From Segatella copri (GTDB taxonomy: Bacteria > Bacteroidota > Bacteroidia > Bacteroidales > Bacteroidaceae), in NCBI RefSeq assembly GCF_026015625.1, contig NZ_JAPDVG010000001.1, positions 248,001 to 312,000 of the forward strand: DNA of 64,000 bases, given 5' to 3'. The notes below the pieces were generated by a model, which did not search any database, had not been told where the DNA came from, and saw only the letters and a program-made list of their open reading frames with translations. Below are positions 52,798 through 62,555 of the stretch, piece after piece. Each line of letters starts with the position of its first letter. Positions within the stretch are counted from its first letter, which is position 1. The translations under genes were made by a program, and so were the position numbers.

Positions 52798-53226
52798 TTA
52801 TTTCTGGTTCTTCAGGAGATCACGTATTTCCATGAGGAGTTTTTCTTCATTGCTTGGCTCCGGATCCTTAGGAGCTTCTGCCGGTTTTTCCTCTTCCTTC
52901 TTCTTGGAAATCTTGTTCACCACCTTGATGAGCATGAAGATACAGAAGGCAACGATGAGGAAGTCGAAACAGGTCTGGAGGAAGTTACCGTAGTTGATGG
53001 TAGCCGCCTTCAGTTCCTCACCTCCTACATTGACAGTAGGTAGGGTGAATTTGAGGTCGGCGAAATTCACGCCGCCAATCAGCCATCCTATAGGAGGCAT
53101 GATGACGTCATCAACAACGGAGCTCACGATTTTGCCAAAGGCACCACCGATGATAACACCGACAGCCATGTCGAGCACATTGCCACGCATGGCGAATTCC
53201 TTGAATTCATTCAAAAATTTACTCAT
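52798..53226 (-). CDS. mscL: Large-conductance mechanosensitive channel
   Basis: The 142-residue protein has the MscL N-terminal helix and first membrane span ([40 protein letters not shown]), the periplasmic loop and second span ([20 protein letters not shown]) and a charged cytoplasmic helix with the [12 protein letters not shown] end. It opens under membrane tension to release solutes. A bottom-strand -7 box (53430-53437) may drive it with a 200-nt leader. Confidence 0.96.
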   Translation of the reverse strand: MSKFLNEFKEFAMRGNVLDMAVGVIIGGAFGKIVSSVVDDVIMPPIGWLIGGVNFADLKFTLPTVNVGGEELKAATINYGNFLQTCFDFLIVAFCIFMLIKVVNKISKKKEEEKPAEAPKDPEPSNEEKLLMEIRDLLKNQK

Positions 53227-53425
53227 ACTTTTATCTTTTTAATTATAACTATAGTTTGATTGTTTTTCTTTTTCTCTTTTCTTATATATATAATAAGGTA
53301 TAGAATGCTGAGTTTTTTCTTTGCTTTTTGCAATATGGAGTTGTCAGTATGGCATGTAATGAGTGAAAATAATGCCAATATTAAAGCTCTACTATTCTTT
53401 TTTAACTTATTTAATACTCATTCTG

Positions 53426-53458
53426 GTTGCAAAGTTAGAAAAAAATTAGTAACTTTGC
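53426..53458. promoter_or_regulatory. gapA promoter with overlapping divergent -7 box
   Basis: For gapA, GTTG (53426-53429) and TAACTTTG (53450-53457) are 20 bp apart. The segment is also an inverted repeat, GCAAAGTTA to TAACTTTGC, so the left arm presents TAACTTTG on the bottom strand facing mscL. The remainder of the 53227-53580 gap holds a leader of about 120 nt for gapA and no gene I can support. Confidence 0.6.
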
Positions 53459-53568
53459 GCTCGAAAAGAAGAAAAAATGCTCTAGGGCGTAAAATTTTGA
53501 ATGTTTCAGCATCGGATGAACGCTTGAAAGCAGTTAAAAAAGTAATTTTTATTAAACTTTTAATTTAA

Positions 53569-54612
<1,044 letters not shown>

Positions 54613-54641
54613 TTCGTTGCCTCTTAACGATTAAGTATATG

Positions 54642-54680
54642 GCCGTCCAGCATTTTTTCAATGCTGGACGGCTTTTTGTT
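54642..54680 (+). terminator. gapA terminator
   Basis: GCCGTCCAGCATT (54642-54654) and AATGCTGGACGGC (54660-54672) form a perfect 13-bp stem followed by a T-run. Confidence 0.92.
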
Positions 54681-54710
54681 TTTATAAGTGAGAATTTCTT
54701 TTCATTTTAT

Positions 54711-54741
54711 TTTGTTTTCTCAATAATTTCATTTAACTTTG
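54711..54741 (+). promoter_or_regulatory. miaA promoter
   Basis: TTTG (54711-54714) and TAACTTTG (54734-54741) are 19 bp apart. The first ATG is 5 bp after the -7 box, so the mRNA is leaderless or uses the second Met at 54758. Confidence 0.7.
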
Positions 54742-54745
54742 CGGC

Positions 54746-55714
54746 ATGAAATATTCGATGATAACCATATTGGGACCTACGGCGAGTGGTAAGACGAGTC
54801 TTGCTGCCGCTCTTGCAGCCAGGATCAATAGCCTGGGTGCCCATTTGTCGGGTACCCCTGCCAAGGGCGCTGAAATCATTAGTGCTGACAGCCGGCAGGT
54901 ATATCGCGGCATGGATATAGGTACGGGTAAGGATCTGGCTGACTATACTATTCATGGCAAGCAGATACCTTATCACCTTATTGACATCTGTGAGCCTGGT
55001 ACGAAATATAATCTCTTTGAATATCAGCAGGATTTTTATGATGCCTATCAGGATATTCAGAAGAGAGGGGCATTTCCGATATTATGTGGAGGTACAGGAC
55101 TCTATATTGAGTCGGTGCTGAAAGGTTATCATCTCTCACCTGTTCCGCAGAACCCGGAACTCCGTGAATCATTGGCTCATAAGAGTTTAGAGGAACTTAC
55201 GCTGATACTGAAAGAGCTGAAGGCGAAAACGGGTTCTAATATGCACAATCGCACAGACGTGGATACAGCACAGCGAGCTATCCGGGCGATAGAGATTGAA
55301 AGCTATAATCTGGAGCATCCGATGCCCGAACGTGAACTCCCTGCGGTTGATTCGCTGATTATCGGTGTCAGCATAGACCGGGACGCAAGAAGGGAGAAAA
55401 TTTCACGGAGACTGAAACAGCGATTGGATGAGGGAATGGTAGATGAAATCAAGGGACTGCTAGATCGTGGTATTCCTGCCGAAAATCTCATCTATTATGG
55501 TTTGGAATATAAGTTTATTACAGAATATGTAATCGGTAAGACTTCATACGATGAGATGTATCGCGGTCTGGAAATAGCAATCCATCAGTTTGCCAAAAGG
55601 CAGATGACGTGGTTCAGAGGTATGGAGCGTAGAGGCTTTACTATCCATTGGGTAGATGCATTGCAGCCAATGGAGAAAAAGGTGGAGACGGTTTTGGAGC
55701 TGATGAGGAGCTAG
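54746..55714 (+). CDS. miaA: tRNA dimethylallyltransferase
   Basis: The 322-residue enzyme has the P-loop GPTASGKTSLA, the ISADSRQVYRGMDIGTGK motif and GGTGLYIESVLKG. It adds dimethylallyl to A37 of tRNAs reading UNN codons, such as the Ser and Phe tRNAs in this window. A short insert (RINSLGAHLSGTPAKG, about residues 27-42) between the P-loop helix and the DSRQ motif is longer than in E. coli. The first ATG may be leaderless. Confidence 0.95.
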   Translation: MKYSMITILGPTASGKTSLAAALAARINSLGAHLSGTPAKGAEIISADSRQVYRGMDIGTGKDLADYTIHGKQIPYHLIDICEPGTKYNLFEYQQDFYDAYQDIQKRGAFPILCGGTGLYIESVLKGYHLSPVPQNPELRESLAHKSLEELTLILKELKAKTGSNMHNRTDVDTAQRAIRAIEIESYNLEHPMPERELPAVDSLIIGVSIDRDARREKISRRLKQRLDEGMVDEIKGLLDRGIPAENLIYYGLEYKFITEYVIGKTSYDEMYRGLEIAIHQFAKRQMTWFRGMERRGFTIHWVDALQPMEKKVETVLELMRS

Positions 55715-55742
55715 GCTGCGGTCTGGAATCTGGCTAGGGCTG

Positions 55743-55763
55743 GCATCCGATGGAATCGGATGC
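55743..55763. repeat. Short hairpin GCATCCGAT-GGA-ATCGGATGC
   Basis: A perfect 9-bp stem with GGA loop lies between miaA and the lipid kinase gene. Its top is identical to the hairpin at 14115-14133. Confidence 0.5.
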
Positions 55764-55820
55764 AATGGTGGCTAGGCGGAAGTGATATTTCTACAACTTT
55801 CAAATTACAAAGAAGAGACA

Positions 55821-56750
55821 ATGGTAAACGAGAATAAATGGGGGCTGCTTTATTGCCCTAGAGGAGGCTGGCGAAGTAACAAGCGCTGGGAAAAAATAGA
55901 GAAGGTGCTCAAGCAGCAGGGCGTGGATTACGACTTTGTGCAGAGCGAGAATCAGAAGAGCGTAGAACGGCTCATCAGAATGTTTATCAACAATGGTTAT
56001 AAGACCATTGTCATCGTTGGTGGAGATTCTGCGCTCAATGATGCCGTAAACTGTCTGATGCAAATAGATCCGAAAGAAAGAGAAGAGGTGGCACTGGGTG
56101 TTATTCCTAACGGACTGATGAACGACTTTGCCCACTTCTGGGGATTCAGCGACAGCGATATCGAGAAGACGGTGGCGTCGCTGAAAAAACGTCGTATCAG
56201 AAAGATTGACCTCGGTTGTATCCGCTATGTGAATAAGAAGGGGGAGAAATGCCGTCGCTATTTCCTCAACTGTATCAATATCGGACTCATTGCCGCCATC
56301 ATGAACCTGAGACGAAAAACCCATCATATCTTCGGTTCACGTACCCTGTCGTTTCTCTGTTCCTTCATCCTGATGATATTCCAGCGTCTGGACTATAAGA
56401 TGCATGTGAAAATCAATTCGGATGTTATCAAGCGTAGAGTGATGACGATGTGTATAGGCAATGGAACAGGATATGGACAGACTCCGAATGCTGTGCCATA
56501 TAACGGACTGCTCGATGTGTCGGTGGTATCTCATCCTAAGACAACCCAGCTTTTCGAGGGAATCTATCTTTTTGTGAAAGGTAAGTTCCTCAACCATAAG
56601 AGTGTGCATCCTTACCGTACCCGAGAGGTAGAGGTGCTCGATGCCCAGCATGCCCTGATAGGTATTGATGGCAGATTGATGAATACACCGGTAGGCCCAT
56701 TCCAGATTACTGTAATTCAGGAGGTTATCAACTTCCTGATACCCGTATAA
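55821..56750 (+). CDS. Diacylglycerol kinase-family lipid kinase
   Basis: From the ATG at 55821 (MVNENKWGLLYCPRGGWRSN) the protein has 309 residues; the frame upstream is probably untranslated. It has the DAGK catalytic fold: nucleotide site VIVGGDSALNDAVN (a variant of GGDGTxNE), GVIPNGLMNDFAHFWGF, and the C-terminal beta sandwich with IGIDGRLMNTPVGPF. Relatives phosphorylate diacylglycerol or sphingoid lipids; Bacteroidota make sphingolipids, so either is possible. The Ser-Ala in place of Gly-Thr in the glycine-rich motif is notable. Confidence 0.85.
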   Translation: MVNENKWGLLYCPRGGWRSNKRWEKIEKVLKQQGVDYDFVQSENQKSVERLIRMFINNGYKTIVIVGGDSALNDAVNCLMQIDPKEREEVALGVIPNGLMNDFAHFWGFSDSDIEKTVASLKKRRIRKIDLGCIRYVNKKGEKCRRYFLNCINIGLIAAIMNLRRKTHHIFGSRTLSFLCSFILMIFQRLDYKMHVKINSDVIKRRVMTMCIGNGTGYGQTPNAVPYNGLLDVSVVSHPKTTQLFEGIYLFVKGKFLNHKSVHPYRTREVEVLDAQHALIGIDGRLMNTPVGPFQITVIQEVINFLIPV

Positions 56751-56827
56751 CCAGTATGCCCGTAATAAGGGAAATGTATCAAGAAAAACGTATAATGTAA
56801 AACATATAAATAAAAAATAGCAGAACT

Positions 56828-57532
56828 TTATCCGAGTTCTGCTATTTTTATGATTTCTTCTTCCTGTAAGATTTTGATTTTTCTTCCTTCTGTATTGATG
56901 AGTTCTTCTGCCGTAAAGGCTGAGAGCGTACGGATGGCATTGCTCGTTGTCATATTACAGAGATTTGCCAGATCTTCACGACTCAATCGGATGTCAAGAG
57001 TTTTTCCGTCTTTTTCTAACCCATAAGAGTCTTTCAGAAATATCAGTCCCTCGGCAAGTCGGGCACGGATATGTTTCTGGGTGAGGTTCACGGTACGGTC
57101 GTCCGATTTACCTATTTCCACACTGAGATATTTGATAAAGAAGAAGCCGATGTTGAAACTCTTGGAGATCAGTTTCATGAGAACTGCCAGCGGGAACTGG
57201 GCAACGACGCAGTTTTCCAGCGACATGGCTGCCGTCTTGTATATCTCATCTGCAAAATAGGCTCTGAAACCAAAGAACTCAATCGGTTTGATAACACGGA
57301 TAATCTGGCTCTTGCCACCGATACCTTCTTTGTATATCTTCACTTTTCCCGCTATGAGACATAGTGCATATTCGGGAGTACCCTCGTTCTTGTAGATGAT
57401 TTCGTTCTTCTTATACTTCTTGATTTCCAGATGTTCTTTCAGTAAATCGAACTGGTCATCAGTGATGCCTCCCCATAGCTTAGCAATCAGCATTGCTATA
57501 TTTTCTTTATCGTATTTTCCTCTAGCTGCCAT
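56828..57532 (-). CDS. Crp/Fnr-family transcriptional regulator
   Basis: The start at 57532 (MAARGKYDKENIAMLIAKLW) gives 234 residues; the upstream frame passes through the promoter. It has an N-terminal cNMP-like sensor (KKNEIIYKNEGTPEYALCLI) and a C-terminal HTH (LSREDLANLCNMTTSNAIRT). No Fe-S cysteine cluster is seen. It diverges from the glycogen operon, so control of that operon is a reasonable hypothesis. It converges with the lipid kinase gene. Confidence 0.9.
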   Translation of the reverse strand: MAARGKYDKENIAMLIAKLWGGITDDQFDLLKEHLEIKKYKKNEIIYKNEGTPEYALCLIAGKVKIYKEGIGGKSQIIRVIKPIEFFGFRAYFADEIYKTAAMSLENCVVAQFPLAVLMKLISKSFNIGFFFIKYLSVEIGKSDDRTVNLTQKHIRARLAEGLIFLKDSYGLEKDGKTLDIRLSREDLANLCNMTTSNAIRTLSAFTAEELINTEGRKIKILQEEEIIKIAELG

Positions 57533-57564
57533 GTGTACAAATCTTTTAAACTGAAAACTGAGTG

Positions 57565-57596
57565 CAAAAGTAATGCTTTTTCTTGAAATAATCAAG
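57565..57596 (-). promoter_or_regulatory. Promoter of Crp/Fnr regulator
   Basis: The bottom strand has CTTG (57593-57596), 20 bp, and TACTTTTG (57565-57572). Confidence 0.6.
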
Positions 57597-57665
57597 CATT
57601 TTTGTCTAAAAATATGTTTTAAAACATAAAAAGGCAATTTTTTCTAAAAATGGCATACAAAAAAC

Positions 57666-57696
57666 TTTGTTATACCACAAAAAAGTGTTACCTTTG
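57666..57696 (+). promoter_or_regulatory. Promoter of glycogen operon
   Basis: TTTG (57666-57669) and TACCTTTG (57689-57696) are 19 bp apart, 48 bp before the first ATG. Confidence 0.72.
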
Positions 57697-57744
57697 AAAG
57701 CAATTAATTTAGTCAACAAAAATATAGAACCTTAATATAGATCT

Positions 57745-59688
57745 ATGAGTTATCTAAAATTCGAAAAGGCCCTTATGACGAATCTTCAAGAGTCGTTGCC
57801 TAAGGAGTTGTTGAGAACAAATCGCTCGGGTGCATATTCGTGCTCAACGATTGTAGACTGTAATACCCGCAAGTATCACGGATTACTTGTCGTGCCGGTT
57901 CCAGAACTGGACGATGAGAATCATGTGCTCTTGAGTTCGCTGGATGTTACAGTAATTCAGCATGGCGCTGAGTTTAATCTCGGCTTGCACAAGTACCAGG
58001 GCAACAACTATAGTCCGATGGGCCACAAGTACATTCGTGAGTTTGATTGTGATAAAGTGCCAACTACCCTTTATCGCGTAGGTGGTGTTATCCTGAAAAA
58101 GGAAGTTGTATTCCAGCATTATGAGAATCGCATTCTGATTCGCTATACGCTGGTAGACGGCCATTCGGCTACAACCCTTCGTTTCCGTCCATTCTTGGCT
58201 TTCCGCAGTGTCCGTCAGTTTACTCATGAGAATGCTACCGCATCTCGTGATTATGCTGAGGTAGATCATGGCATCAAGACCTGTATGTATGCAGGTTATC
58301 CTGATCTCTATATGCAGTTCTCCAAGAAGAACGAGTTTAAATTCTGTCCAGATTGGTATCGTGGCGTGGAATATCCGAAGGAGCAGGAGAGAGGTTATGC
58401 TTCTAACGAAGACCTCTATGTTCCTGGCTATTTTGAAATGGATATCAAGAAAGGCGAAACCATCGTCTTTGCTGCTTCTACCTCAGAAATCAAGGCGGTC
58501 AGCCTGAAGAAGCTCTTCGACAAGGAAGTGGATGAGCGTTCGCCTCGTGACAATTTCTTCCACTGTCTGGTCAATGCAGCTCATCAGTTCCATCGTCGTG
58601 AAAAGAACGATGACCGTTATATCCTGGCAGGTTACCCTTGGTTCAAGTGCCGTGCCCGCGATACATTCATCGCTCTTCCGGGTCTCACCCTCTCTATCGA
58701 GGAAGATGACTACTTCGAACTGGTGATGAAGACTGCCATGAAGGGATACTACGAGTTTATGGAAGGCAAGCCGGTCAGCGTTCATATTGCTGAGATAGAG
58801 CAGCCTGACGTGCCATTGTGGGCTGTCTGGGCTTTGCAGCAGTATGCCAAGGAAACCAGCAAGGAAGAATGCTTCAAGAAGTATGGACAGTTTATCAAGG
58901 ATGTTATCAGCTTTATCCAGGATAACAAGCATCCGAACCTGAAGCTCGAAGAGAACGGATTGCTCTATACCGATGGTAAGGACAAGGCTGTTACCTGGAT
59001 GAACTCTACTGCCAACGGCAGACCAGTGGTTCCACGTACCGGATATATCGTAGAGTTTAATGCTTTGTGGTATAACGCTTTGTGTTTCTGTGCTTCTCTT
59101 GCTGCAACAGTAGGCGAAGAAGACAGCCAGCAGAAACTCCTGGCTCAGGCTGAGCTGACCAAGCAGGCGTTCCTCGATACCTTCCTCAATGAATATGGCT
59201 ATCTCTACGATTATGTTGATGGAAATATGATGGACTGGAGCGTTCGCCCGAACATGATATTTGCAGTGGCTTTCGACTATTCTCCATTGTCGCAAGACCA
59301 GAAGAAGCAGGTTCTTGATATCTGTACACGCGAACTCCTTACTCCTAAGGGATTGCGTTCACTCTCGCCAAAGAGCGGTGGATATAATCCTGTTTATGTA
59401 GGTCCGCAGACCCAGCGCGACTATGCTTACCATCAGGGTACGGCATGGCCATGGCTCGGTGGCTTCTATATGGAGGCAAGTCTGAAACTCTATAAGCGTA
59501 CCCGTTTGAGCTTTATCGAACGCCAGATGGTAGGTTATGAGGACGAAATGTCTTCCCACTGTCTCGGTACCATCAGTGAACTCTTCGATGGAAACCCTCC
59601 ATTCGCAGGTCGTGGTGCCATCTCTTTCGCCATGAATGTGGCTGAGATTCTGCGTGCGCTCGAGTTACTTGAAAAATATCAATATTAA
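57745..59688 (+). CDS. Glycogen debranching enzyme (amylo-alpha-1,6-glucosidase)
   Basis: The 647-residue protein has the bacterial GDE layout: N-terminal beta domain with TNRSGAYSCSTIVDCNTRKY (STI..N-RKYHGLLV motif) and a C-terminal alpha/alpha toroid with GYPWFKCRARDTFIALPGLT, WMNSTANGRPVVPR and YHQGTAWPWLGGF. It removes alpha-1,6 branches during glycogen turnover in the cytoplasm. It is first in an operon with a GT4 and a GH57 gene. Confidence 0.92.
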   Translation: MSYLKFEKALMTNLQESLPKELLRTNRSGAYSCSTIVDCNTRKYHGLLVVPVPELDDENHVLLSSLDVTVIQHGAEFNLGLHKYQGNNYSPMGHKYIREFDCDKVPTTLYRVGGVILKKEVVFQHYENRILIRYTLVDGHSATTLRFRPFLAFRSVRQFTHENATASRDYAEVDHGIKTCMYAGYPDLYMQFSKKNEFKFCPDWYRGVEYPKEQERGYASNEDLYVPGYFEMDIKKGETIVFAASTSEIKAVSLKKLFDKEVDERSPRDNFFHCLVNAAHQFHRREKNDDRYILAGYPWFKCRARDTFIALPGLTLSIEEDDYFELVMKTAMKGYYEFMEGKPVSVHIAEIEQPDVPLWAVWALQQYAKETSKEECFKKYGQFIKDVISFIQDNKHPNLKLEENGLLYTDGKDKAVTWMNSTANGRPVVPRTGYIVEFNALWYNALCFCASLAATVGEEDSQQKLLAQAELTKQAFLDTFLNEYGYLYDYVDGNMMDWSVRPNMIFAVAFDYSPLSQDQKKQVLDICTRELLTPKGLRSLSPKSGGYNPVYVGPQTQRDYAYHQGTAWPWLGGFYMEASLKLYKRTRLSFIERQMVGYEDEMSSHCLGTISELFDGNPPFAGRGAISFAMNVAEILRALELLEKYQY

Positions 59689-59706
59689 TAATAGGAGGAC
59701 TGCTAT

Positions 59707-60975
59707 ATGAAAGTTTTAATGTTTGGATGGGAGTATCCTCCTCACGTATTTGGTGGTTTGGCAACTGCCAACTTTGGTATCTCCCAGGGACTTCATGCCC
59801 AGGGCGATGTTGATATCACATTGTGTCTGCCTCATCCTTTCGGTGATGAGGACCGCAGTGCCTGCAAGATTGTGGCAATGAACAGTGTGCCTATCGCCTG
59901 GCGAGATGTAAATCACGACTATGTGCAGCAGCGCGTAGGCAATATCATGAATCCGGACGATTATTTCCGCTACCGTGACCACATCTATGCCGATTTTAAT
60001 TATATGCATGTAAATGACCTCGGCTGTATGGACTTTGCCGGTGGTTATCCGTCAAATCTTCATGACGAGATCAACAACTATAGCATCATTGCCGGAGTTG
60101 TAGCCCGTTCTGAGGAATTTGATATTATCCATGCTCACGACTGGCTTACATTCCCAGCCGGAATTCATGCCAAGCGCGTGAGTGGCAAACCATTGTGCAT
60201 CCACGTTCATGCTACTGATTTCGACCGTAGCCGTGGAAAGGTGAACCCTACCGTTTACGCTATCGAGAAAGACGGTATGGATAATGCCGACTGCATCATG
60301 TGTGTATCCGAACTGACCCGCCAGACGGTGATTCACCAGTATCACCAGGATCCACGCAAGTGTTTCGCCATGCACAATGCCGTATATCCATTGAAGCAGG
60401 AGTGGCAGGATATTCCACGCCCAAATCATAAGGGCAAGGAGAAGGTAGTAACCTTCCTGGGACGTCTTACCATGCAGAAGGGACCTGAATATTTCGTTGA
60501 GGCTGCCAACATGGTATTGCACCGTACCCGCAATGTGCGTTTCTGTATGGCAGGTTCGGGCGATATGATGGATCAGATGATTTATCTCGCTGCCGAAAGA
60601 GGCATTGCCGACCGGTTCCACTTCCCTGGCTTTATGCGCGGCAAACAGGTTTATGAATGTCTGAAAGACAGTGATGTCTACGTGATGCCATCTGTGAGCG
60701 AGCCGTTCGGTATCTCACCTTTGGAAGCTATGCAGTGCGGCACACCAACCATTATCTCCAAGCAGAGTGGATGTGGAGAAATCCTGTCCAACTGTATCAA
60801 GGTAGACTACTGGGATATCCATGCCCTTGCCGATGCCATCTACAGCATCTGTCACAACGAGAGTCTTTTCGATTATCTCTCAGAGGAAGGCAAGAAAGAA
60901 GTAGACCAGATTACCTGGGAGAAAGTGGGAGCCCGCATCAAAGACCTGTACCTCAAGACCTTAGGGTGGAAGTAA
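59707..60975 (+). CDS. GT4-type glycogen synthase-like glycosyltransferase
   Basis: The 422-residue GT-B enzyme starts MKVLMFGWEYPPHVFGGLAT, has HAHDWLTFPAGI and the C-terminal donor site with FLGRLTMQKGPEYFV and SVSEPFGISPLEAMQCGTP (E-x7-E). These are typical of GT4 alpha-retaining transferases that replace GlgA in Bacteroidota glycogen clusters. It presumably elongates alpha-1,4-glucan from a nucleotide sugar. It starts 18 bp after the debranching gene. Confidence 0.9.
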   Translation: MKVLMFGWEYPPHVFGGLATANFGISQGLHAQGDVDITLCLPHPFGDEDRSACKIVAMNSVPIAWRDVNHDYVQQRVGNIMNPDDYFRYRDHIYADFNYMHVNDLGCMDFAGGYPSNLHDEINNYSIIAGVVARSEEFDIIHAHDWLTFPAGIHAKRVSGKPLCIHVHATDFDRSRGKVNPTVYAIEKDGMDNADCIMCVSELTRQTVIHQYHQDPRKCFAMHNAVYPLKQEWQDIPRPNHKGKEKVVTFLGRLTMQKGPEYFVEAANMVLHRTRNVRFCMAGSGDMMDQMIYLAAERGIADRFHFPGFMRGKQVYECLKDSDVYVMPSVSEPFGISPLEAMQCGTPTIISKQSGCGEILSNCIKVDYWDIHALADAIYSICHNESLFDYLSEEGKKEVDQITWEKVGARIKDLYLKTLGWK

Positions 60976-61012
60976 TGGGCAGTTAATAATTAAAAAATAA
61001 TAATTAATAATT

Positions 61013-62443
61013 ATGAAAACAATTTGTTTATATTTCGAGATACATCAGATTACCCATCTGAAACGCTACCGCTTCTTCGACATCGGTACCGACCATTATT
61101 ACTATGATGACTACGAGAACGACCGTAGCATCAACGAGATTGCTGAGCGCTCTTATATGCCAGCCTTGAATGCCCTTCAGGAGATGATTGAAAAGAACGG
61201 CAAGTATTTCAAGGTAGCTTTCTCGCTTTCGGGTGTGGGTATGGAGCAGTTGGAACTTCATGCTCCTCAGGTACTGGAGAAGCTTCAGCAGCTCAACAAT
61301 ACGGGTTGTGTAGAGTTCCTGGCTGAGCCTTACTCTCACGGACTTGCTTCTCTGGTTAATGAGGCAAGTTTCAAGGATGAGGTGATGCGCCAGTGCACCA
61401 AGATAGAGGAATATTTTGGTAAGAAGCCTACCGTATTGCGCAACTCTTCGCTCATCTACAGCGATGATATCGGTAACGATGTTGCCAACATGGGATTCAT
61501 TGGTATGCTCACCGAGGGTGCCAAGCACGTGCTCGGCTGGAAGTCTCCTCACTATGTTTACCATTGCGCCCTGAACCCTAAGTTGAAGCTCCTTTTGCGC
61601 GATGTGAACCTGAGCGATGATATCTCTCTGCGCTTCAGCAACAGCGATTGGGACGGTTATCCACTCTTTGCCGACAACTATATGAACCAGATTGCTGCCT
61701 TCCCAGAGGAGGAGCAGGTTATCAATATCTTCATGGTGCTTTCTGCTCTTGGTATTGCCCAGCCTCTGTCAAGCAACATCCTCGAGTTTATGAAGGCACT
61801 GCCTCAGTGTGCCAAGGACCGTGGCATCACCTTCTCAACACCTTCAGAAATCTGCAAGAAGATCAAGTCGGTAGGCGAGGTGAATGTGCCTGATACCTTG
61901 AGTTGGGTAGACGAGGAGCGTGATGTAAGTTCGTGGTTGGGTAACCCGATGCAGCGTGAGGCTTTCAACAAGCTTTACAGTGTGGCAGACCGTGTACGTA
62001 TCGCCAACGATCCACGTATCAATCAGGACTGGGATTACCTGCAGGCAAGCAACAACTTCCGCTTCATGACTACCAAGCCAAGCAATGTGGGTCTTGACAG
62101 AGGTATCTATTCAAGTCCTTTCGATGCTTTCACTAACTATATGAACATTCTTGGCGACTTCATCACCCGAGTAAACGACCTCTATCCTGCTGATGTTGAT
62201 AACGATCAGCTTGAGGGCCTGCTTACTACCATCAAGAATCAGGATGAAGAGCTTGAGATGAAGGACAAGGAGATTGTCCGTCTTCAGGCTAAGATTGAAA
62301 AGATAGAGAAGGAAACTGATAAACTGCGTGGTGAAAAGGCTACTAAGGCTCCTGCCAAGAAGGCCGCAGCTAAGTCTGCAGCCAAGAAGACTCCTGCCAA
62401 GAAAGCAACAAAGGCAGAGCCTACAGAAGAAAAGAAAGATTAG
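61013..62443 (+). CDS. GH57 alpha-amylase-type enzyme with Lys/Ala/Pro-rich tail
   Basis: The 476-residue protein has a GH57 (beta/alpha)7 core. CLYFEIHQITHLKRYRFFDI opens it, EFLAEPYSHGL carries the expected nucleophile Glu (about residue 103), and a RNSSLIYSDDIG segment follows. After about residue 400 come a coiled coil (MKDKEIVRLQAKIEKIEKET) and a tail of APAKKAAAK and TPAKKAT repeats resembling histone H1-like tails. GH57 enzymes cut or rearrange alpha-glucans; here glycogen is the likely substrate. The basic tail may bind polyanions or other proteins. It is 37 bp after the GT4 gene. Confidence 0.9.
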   Translation: MKTICLYFEIHQITHLKRYRFFDIGTDHYYYDDYENDRSINEIAERSYMPALNALQEMIEKNGKYFKVAFSLSGVGMEQLELHAPQVLEKLQQLNNTGCVEFLAEPYSHGLASLVNEASFKDEVMRQCTKIEEYFGKKPTVLRNSSLIYSDDIGNDVANMGFIGMLTEGAKHVLGWKSPHYVYHCALNPKLKLLLRDVNLSDDISLRFSNSDWDGYPLFADNYMNQIAAFPEEEQVINIFMVLSALGIAQPLSSNILEFMKALPQCAKDRGITFSTPSEICKKIKSVGEVNVPDTLSWVDEERDVSSWLGNPMQREAFNKLYSVADRVRIANDPRINQDWDYLQASNNFRFMTTKPSNVGLDRGIYSSPFDAFTNYMNILGDFITRVNDLYPADVDNDQLEGLLTTIKNQDEELEMKDKEIVRLQAKIEKIEKETDKLRGEKATKAPAKKAAAKSAAKKTPAKKATKAEPTEEKKD

Positions 62444-62468
62444 AATTTTTAGATTACTCATAAAGATT

Positions 62469-62511
62469 AATCCCCCTCGCTGCATTGATTTGCAATGAGG
62501 GGGATTTTTTT
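62469..62511. terminator. Bidirectional terminator, glycogen operon / GH43
   Basis: AATCCCCCTC (62469-62478) pairs with GAGGGGGATT around an inner CATTG/CAATG stem, and a T7 run follows on the top strand. It serves the glycogen operon and probably the converging GH43 gene. Confidence 0.85.
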
Positions 62512-62555
62512 GTTTCCCAAAATATTCTCTGAAATAACGTGTTAGCTGGAAAGCG

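Noticed and set aside
58483..59295. 270-codon bottom-strand frame opposite the debranching enzyme
   Set aside because: Antisense to conserved GDE motifs and without its own signatures.
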